Positions 5,140 to 8,168 of a stretch of 8,168 nt of DNA are shown here, piece by piece. A program made the translations under genes and the position numbers. The stretch comes from CAIXTV01 sp037144095 (lineage in GTDB: Bacteria; Bacteroidota; Bacteroidia; Bacteroidales; CAIXTV01). Where the stretch lies: positions 1 through 8,168 of the forward strand of contig JBAWXL010000216.1 of the NCBI GenBank assembly GCA_037144095.1, in the 5' to 3' direction. How positions within the stretch are numbered: position 1 is the stretch's first letter; the number at the start of each line of letters is the position of its first letter. The notes under the pieces were generated by a model that was given only the letters and a program-made list of their open reading frames with translations, was not told the DNA's origin and searched no databases.

Positions 5140-6237
5140 ATGTCGCTAAAATGTGGAATCATCGGTCTTACCAATATCGGAAAGACTACCTTGTTTAATT
5201 GTATGTCGAAAACGCGTGCGCAATCGAGCAATTTTGCTTTCAGCACCAACAAATCGAATATGGGCATGTGCGATGTGCCTGATATGCGTTTGTTTGAGTT
5301 GGATAAGCTGATTAAGGCCGAAAAGGTGGTGCCTGCTTCGGTGGAGTTGGTGGATATTCCGGGTTTGGCAAAAGGAGCCAGTCAGGGAGAGGGGATAGGT
5401 AATTCGTTTTTGGCTGATATTCGTCAGACCGATGCCCTGATACATGTGTTGAGGTGTTTTGATGATGAAAATCTGGCACATATCGAAGGTAGCATCAATC
5501 CTGTGCGGGATAAAGAAATTGTGGAGCTTGAGTTGCAAATAAAAGATCTCGATCAGGTGGAAAAGAAAATGCAAAGGGTGGAACGTGCTGCTAAAACGGG
5601 CGATAAAGACGCTAAGAAAATGCTTGAAGTGTTGCAACAGTATAAAGATCTTTTCGAAAACTTTGGCAATGCCCGCAACATCGATTTGAGTGATGATGAT
5701 AAGAAATGTGTTGCCGATTTGATGTTGCTGACCGATAAGCCTGTGGTGTATGTTTGCAATGTGGATGCCGATTCAGCCATCAATGGGAATGCTTATACCG
5801 AAAAGTTTATCGAATCGGTGAAGAACGAAAACGCCGAGGTGCTGATTATTGCCGGACAAATGGAAGCCGAAATAGCCGAGTTGGAAAGCATGGAAGACCG
5901 CGAAGTGTTTTTGCAGGATATGGGCTTGACTGAACCCGGAGTGAATAAACTCATACGTTCGAGCTATCGTTTGTTGAACCTGATTGCCTTTTTCACCATA
6001 GGCGGAAAAGAAAACCGTGCGTGGACCATACATAAAGGGGTGAATGCACAAGTTGCCGCCGGAACTATTCACAGCGATTTAGAAAGAGGCTTTATTCGTG
6101 CTGAAGTGATTAGGTACACTGATTTCATTCAATATAAAACCGAAGCCGCTTGCCGCGATGCCGGAAAATATCGTTTAGAAGGCAAGCAATATATTGTGGA
6201 AGATGGCGATATTTTGCACATCAGGTTTAATGTGTAG
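5140..6237 (+). CDS. ychF: YchF/OLA1-family P-loop NTPase (divergent motifs)
   Basis: A 365-residue protein matching the usual YchF length (363 in E. coli). YchF is an Obg-related, ribosome-associated ATPase implicated in translation and stress response. Domains: G domain with P-loop GLTNIGKTT (9-17), switch region NFAFSTNKSNMG (31-42), G3 DIPG (72-75) followed by KGASQGEGIGN (78-88), and G4-like NVDA (207-210). A helical insert lies at about 120-190, and a C-terminal TGS domain (about 278-365) has KENRAWTI, AAGTIHSDLERGFIRAEV and the end HIRFNV. Compared with E. coli YchF, Cys35 is Ser, the TIEPN stretch is TNKSN, and the NVNE nucleotide-specificity motif is NVDA. The gene is clearly richer in GC than its neighbours (for example 28 of 60 at 5281-5340). 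There is no Shine-Dalgarno, and the start is supported by the -7 box 20 nt upstream. Cytoplasmic, apparently monocistronic. Confidence 0.95.
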   Translation: MSLKCGIIGLTNIGKTTLFNCMSKTRAQSSNFAFSTNKSNMGMCDVPDMRLFELDKLIKAEKVVPASVELVDIPGLAKGASQGEGIGNSFLADIRQTDALIHVLRCFDDENLAHIEGSINPVRDKEIVELELQIKDLDQVEKKMQRVERAAKTGDKDAKKMLEVLQQYKDLFENFGNARNIDLSDDDKKCVADLMLLTDKPVVYVCNVDADSAINGNAYTEKFIESVKNENAEVLIIAGQMEAEIAELESMEDREVFLQDMGLTEPGVNKLIRSSYRLLNLIAFFTIGGKENRAWTIHKGVNAQVAAGTIHSDLERGFIRAEVIRYTDFIQYKTEAACRDAGKYRLEGKQYIVEDGDILHIRFNV

Positions 6238-6331
6238 GAGAGGCGGCAGTGGTTAGAATCAGGATTAAATGTTGATTATTTAATATGATAAAATTAATGT
6301 TGGAAACCTTTACAACCTCTGTTATATAAAA

Positions 6332-6372
6332 AGCTTAATTTGCCCTTTGAATTAGCTGAGTTACGTTTTTTT
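6332..6372. terminator. Possible terminator between convergent ychF and the T9SS cargo gene
   Basis: AGCT-T-AATT (6332-6340 region) pairs with AATTAGCT (6350-6357) with one bulged T and a nine-base loop, followed eight bases later by seven Ts (6366-6372). The stem is weak and AT-rich and the T-run is not adjacent, so this is only a candidate 3' end for ychF. A second pairing, AAAAGCTT (6329-6336) with AAGCTTTT (6409-6416), would enclose it. Confidence 0.3.
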
Positions 6373-6389
6373 ATTTATACTACTCAGAG
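6366..6389 (+). repeat. Shared intergenic element, copy 2
   Basis: Seven Ts, ATTTAT and ACTACTCAGAG match the element at 2030-2053 with one difference. In this copy CTGAGT (6356-6361) and ACTCAG (6382-6387) can pair, holding the T-rich stretch in a 20-nt loop. It lies in the 216-bp gap between two convergent genes. Confidence 0.7.
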
Positions 6390-6453
6390 TGAGCTCCTCA
6401 AAACCGGCAAGCTTTTCTTTTTCTTGTTAACAACCATATACTTACAATCAATT

Positions 6454-7935
6454 TTATCTTTGTATTATTAATTTTTGTTTTTTAGACCAATCTTTAGATT
6501 TAGCTTCAATTATATACATGCCTCGGCTTAGATTTTCTACATTAATTTGAAATTGATTTTGTATAATGGGATTTGATGTGATTAATTCGCCAACAATATT
6601 ATAGATATTTAATGTCAAATCAGTTAGATTTATATTATCGATATATAAATTTACTTTATCAGATGCAGGATTGGGATAAATAGTAAGAGTAAGTGGATTT
6701 GATAATCCGGAATTAAAAGATCGAAAGCTTGCCTGATAACGGTAAATTATTGGATGATAGAATTCGAATATTTTAATCTTTTGTGAAAAAACTGCAATGC
6801 CATTACTGCAAGCTTGCCAACTATCATTTATCCATGATTCACATTTACCTTTTGTTGAGTTGCTATTCCCATCATAAGAATATGTTACTCTAAGATTGTT
6901 TACTAATGACCCATTATTCAGTTTTTCAGTAGTTTGAGATAGTATATTTCCCTTTGAATCATAAGTATATGTATCTCTTGCGGTAATATACCAAGTGTTA
7001 GCATTTATATTTTCTGTTATTTCGGTTAACAAGTTATTATTTCCATCATACACATAGGAACTTCTACCTGAAATTTTCCATATTCCATTCCACTCCCATC
7101 CTTCTGTTAAATCAATCAAAATGTTCCCATTTACATCATTCGTATAAGTATTCCGAGAACTGCTAATTAATGTGTTATTATCAATGCTACCATTATATTT
7201 ATCTTTTAATGACGAAAGCATACTCCCTTTAAAATCATACGTATAAGTATCTATTTCTTGAATTACAAAAACCATGCTTATATATTCTTCATATTGATAA
7301 GTCAATATTTTTCCTTGTTCATTATAAGAGTAAGTATTCTTTAACATAGGAATCCAAGTATTGTTTGTGTCTTTTGTTTCGAATAAAACCGTAAGTAAGC
7401 TACCACTACTATTATATGTGTGATTTTCTCTCGCAAGTAACTCCCACTTGTTTGCTTGCCAAAATTCCCATAAACAAGTAAGATTGTTTCTGCTTCCATT
7501 ATAAACATATGTATATAAAGAATGATAATTCCATGTTTCATTAAACCAAAATTCATCTAAATCAAAATGCACGTTTCCTCTATCATCGTATGCATAAACA
7601 TGTCTTTCATTTTTCATCCAGCTATTGTTCTGCCATATTTCTTCTAAAATTGATAGAACATTACCGGCTGCATCGAAAGTTTGTGTATATCTAACATAAA
7701 TTCCGGAAGTGTCGTAAGTTAGTATGGTATCCCATTGCCAAGTCGACCATTTTGGGAGAGGATAACCATATAGGTCTTTTTCTAAAGACAAAAGTTCTTT
7801 GGCTGTTTGCTTCCTCAAAGAAGTCGTGGCTGAATTGTTTTTATTTCTGCTCATTAAAGGCTTATCAGTATGTTGTTGAGCAAAAGAAATGCTTACCATA
7901 AATATACATCCAATGCTAAATAAAATCTTTTTCAT
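6454..7935 (-). CDS. Secreted T9SS cargo protein with about ten YD-like repeats
   Basis: This 493-residue protein starts MKKILFSIGCIFMVSISFAQQ, a clear Sec signal peptide ending near residue 20. Residues about 82-380 hold about ten repeats of 28-33 residues of the form Y-x-Y-[DN]-x-x-G-N-x-L, a polar stretch with E-x-W, then N-x-W and a basic or polar link. The best copies start YAYDDRGN (114), YVYDGNNN (294), YTYDSKGN (323) and YSYDGNSN (352). They resemble the YD repeats of RHS-like proteins but have no toxin, protease or core RHS domain. Residues 417-493 are a T9SS type A sorting domain with LTIYPNPASDKV, NIYNIVGELI and the basic end KKQKLIIQR. The protein is therefore predicted to be exported through the outer membrane and attached or released. 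The start ATG (7933-7935) is the only one fitting the signal peptide. Its biochemical function is unknown. Confidence 0.92.
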   Translation of the reverse strand: MKKILFSIGCIFMVSISFAQQHTDKPLMSRNKNNSATTSLRKQTAKELLSLEKDLYGYPLPKWSTWQWDTILTYDTSGIYVRYTQTFDAAGNVLSILEEIWQNNSWMKNERHVYAYDDRGNVHFDLDEFWFNETWNYHSLYTYVYNGSRNNLTCLWEFWQANKWELLARENHTYNSSGSLLTVLFETKDTNNTWIPMLKNTYSYNEQGKILTYQYEEYISMVFVIQEIDTYTYDFKGSMLSSLKDKYNGSIDNNTLISSSRNTYTNDVNGNILIDLTEGWEWNGIWKISGRSSYVYDGNNNLLTEITENINANTWYITARDTYTYDSKGNILSQTTEKLNNGSLVNNLRVTYSYDGNSNSTKGKCESWINDSWQACSNGIAVFSQKIKIFEFYHPIIYRYQASFRSFNSGLSNPLTLTIYPNPASDKVNLYIDNINLTDLTLNIYNIVGELITSNPIIQNQFQINVENLSRGMYIIEAKSKDWSKKQKLIIQR

Positions 7936-8168
7936 TTCAAATAATCTAATTAGTAATCAGTAAATTTACATTTATTATTCTTAATATTCATTTCCAGTAG
8001 TTTATAAAGTTGAAATGCATTTCCATTCTATAAGAAGATAATTTGCAATTATAATTTTCACCCTTATAATCCACCCCCAAAATTACAAATAATTCCATTC
8101 CAAATACCATTTCCCCCATTGTCTAGGCCTGAAATACGTTGACCATTTTTGAGGTATAAAAACAACAC
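7936..8168. other. Upstream region of the T9SS cargo gene, window edge
   Basis: This AT-rich 233-bp stretch has no open frame I can support. It contains a perfect 12-bp palindrome GAAATGCATTTC (8012-8023) and a promoter-like box on the minus strand (8078-8085). Any further gene lies beyond the window. Confidence 0.55.
8078..8085 (-). promoter_or_regulatory. Possible -7 box for the T9SS cargo gene
   Basis: On the minus strand this reads TAATTTTG, a match to TAnnTTTG. A TTTG lies at 8101-8104 (minus strand), 15 bp upstream, somewhat closer than usual for a -33 element. It would give a leader of over 130 nt to the ATG at 7935, unlike the short leaders of the other genes, so it is only a weak candidate. 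Confidence 0.22.

Noticed and set aside
5146..5637. 163-codon open frame on the minus strand
   Set aside because: It lies antisense inside ychF, which has full domain support; its His-rich and Ile-rich composition is that of a shadow frame.
6454..7935. RHS/YD-repeat polymorphic toxin
   Set aside because: The protein is short, lacks RHS core motifs and a toxin tip, and ends in a T9SS sorting domain.

Overview
The window looks like chromosomal DNA of an AT-rich, uncultured-type Bacteroidota. Four things support this: a large surface protein with SprB-type repeats, a protein with a type IX secretion (T9SS) type A sorting tail, promoter-like TAnnTTTG boxes just upstream of three genes, and the absence of clear Shine-Dalgarno sites before most starts.

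Layout, left to right. (1) Positions 1-1787 hold the 3' end of a big modular surface protein (SprB repeats, Ig-like modules, dockerin-like Ca-binding tail). (2) Positions 1788-2704 have no convincing gene but are rich in repeats: a short direct repeat, a long near-perfect inverted repeat, an element shared with another intergenic gap, and a 12-copy 21-bp minisatellite. (3) Positions 2705-3064 encode a 119-residue, four-helix membrane protein of unknown function. (4) Positions 3247-4947 are a two-gene operon, a DUF47/PhoU-like protein plus a PiT inorganic phosphate transporter. It is preceded by a perfect 18-bp palindrome that sits where a -33 region would lie. (5) Positions 5140-6237 encode a YchF/OLA1-type P-loop NTPase with several non-canonical motif residues. 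(6) Convergent to it, positions 6454-7935 (minus strand) encode a secreted T9SS cargo protein built from about ten short tyrosine-rich repeats.

The genes do not form one pathway. The clear functional unit is DUF47-pit (low-affinity phosphate uptake with its PhoU-like partner). The two surface proteins are independent secreted products, and ychF is a housekeeping gene that is visibly richer in GC than its neighbours. I do not see a new multi-gene system. The most unusual content is the dense and varied intergenic repeat population, the candidate operator of the phosphate operon, the four-cysteine loops in the SprB repeats, and the divergent YchF lacking the cysteine at the position of E. coli Cys35.
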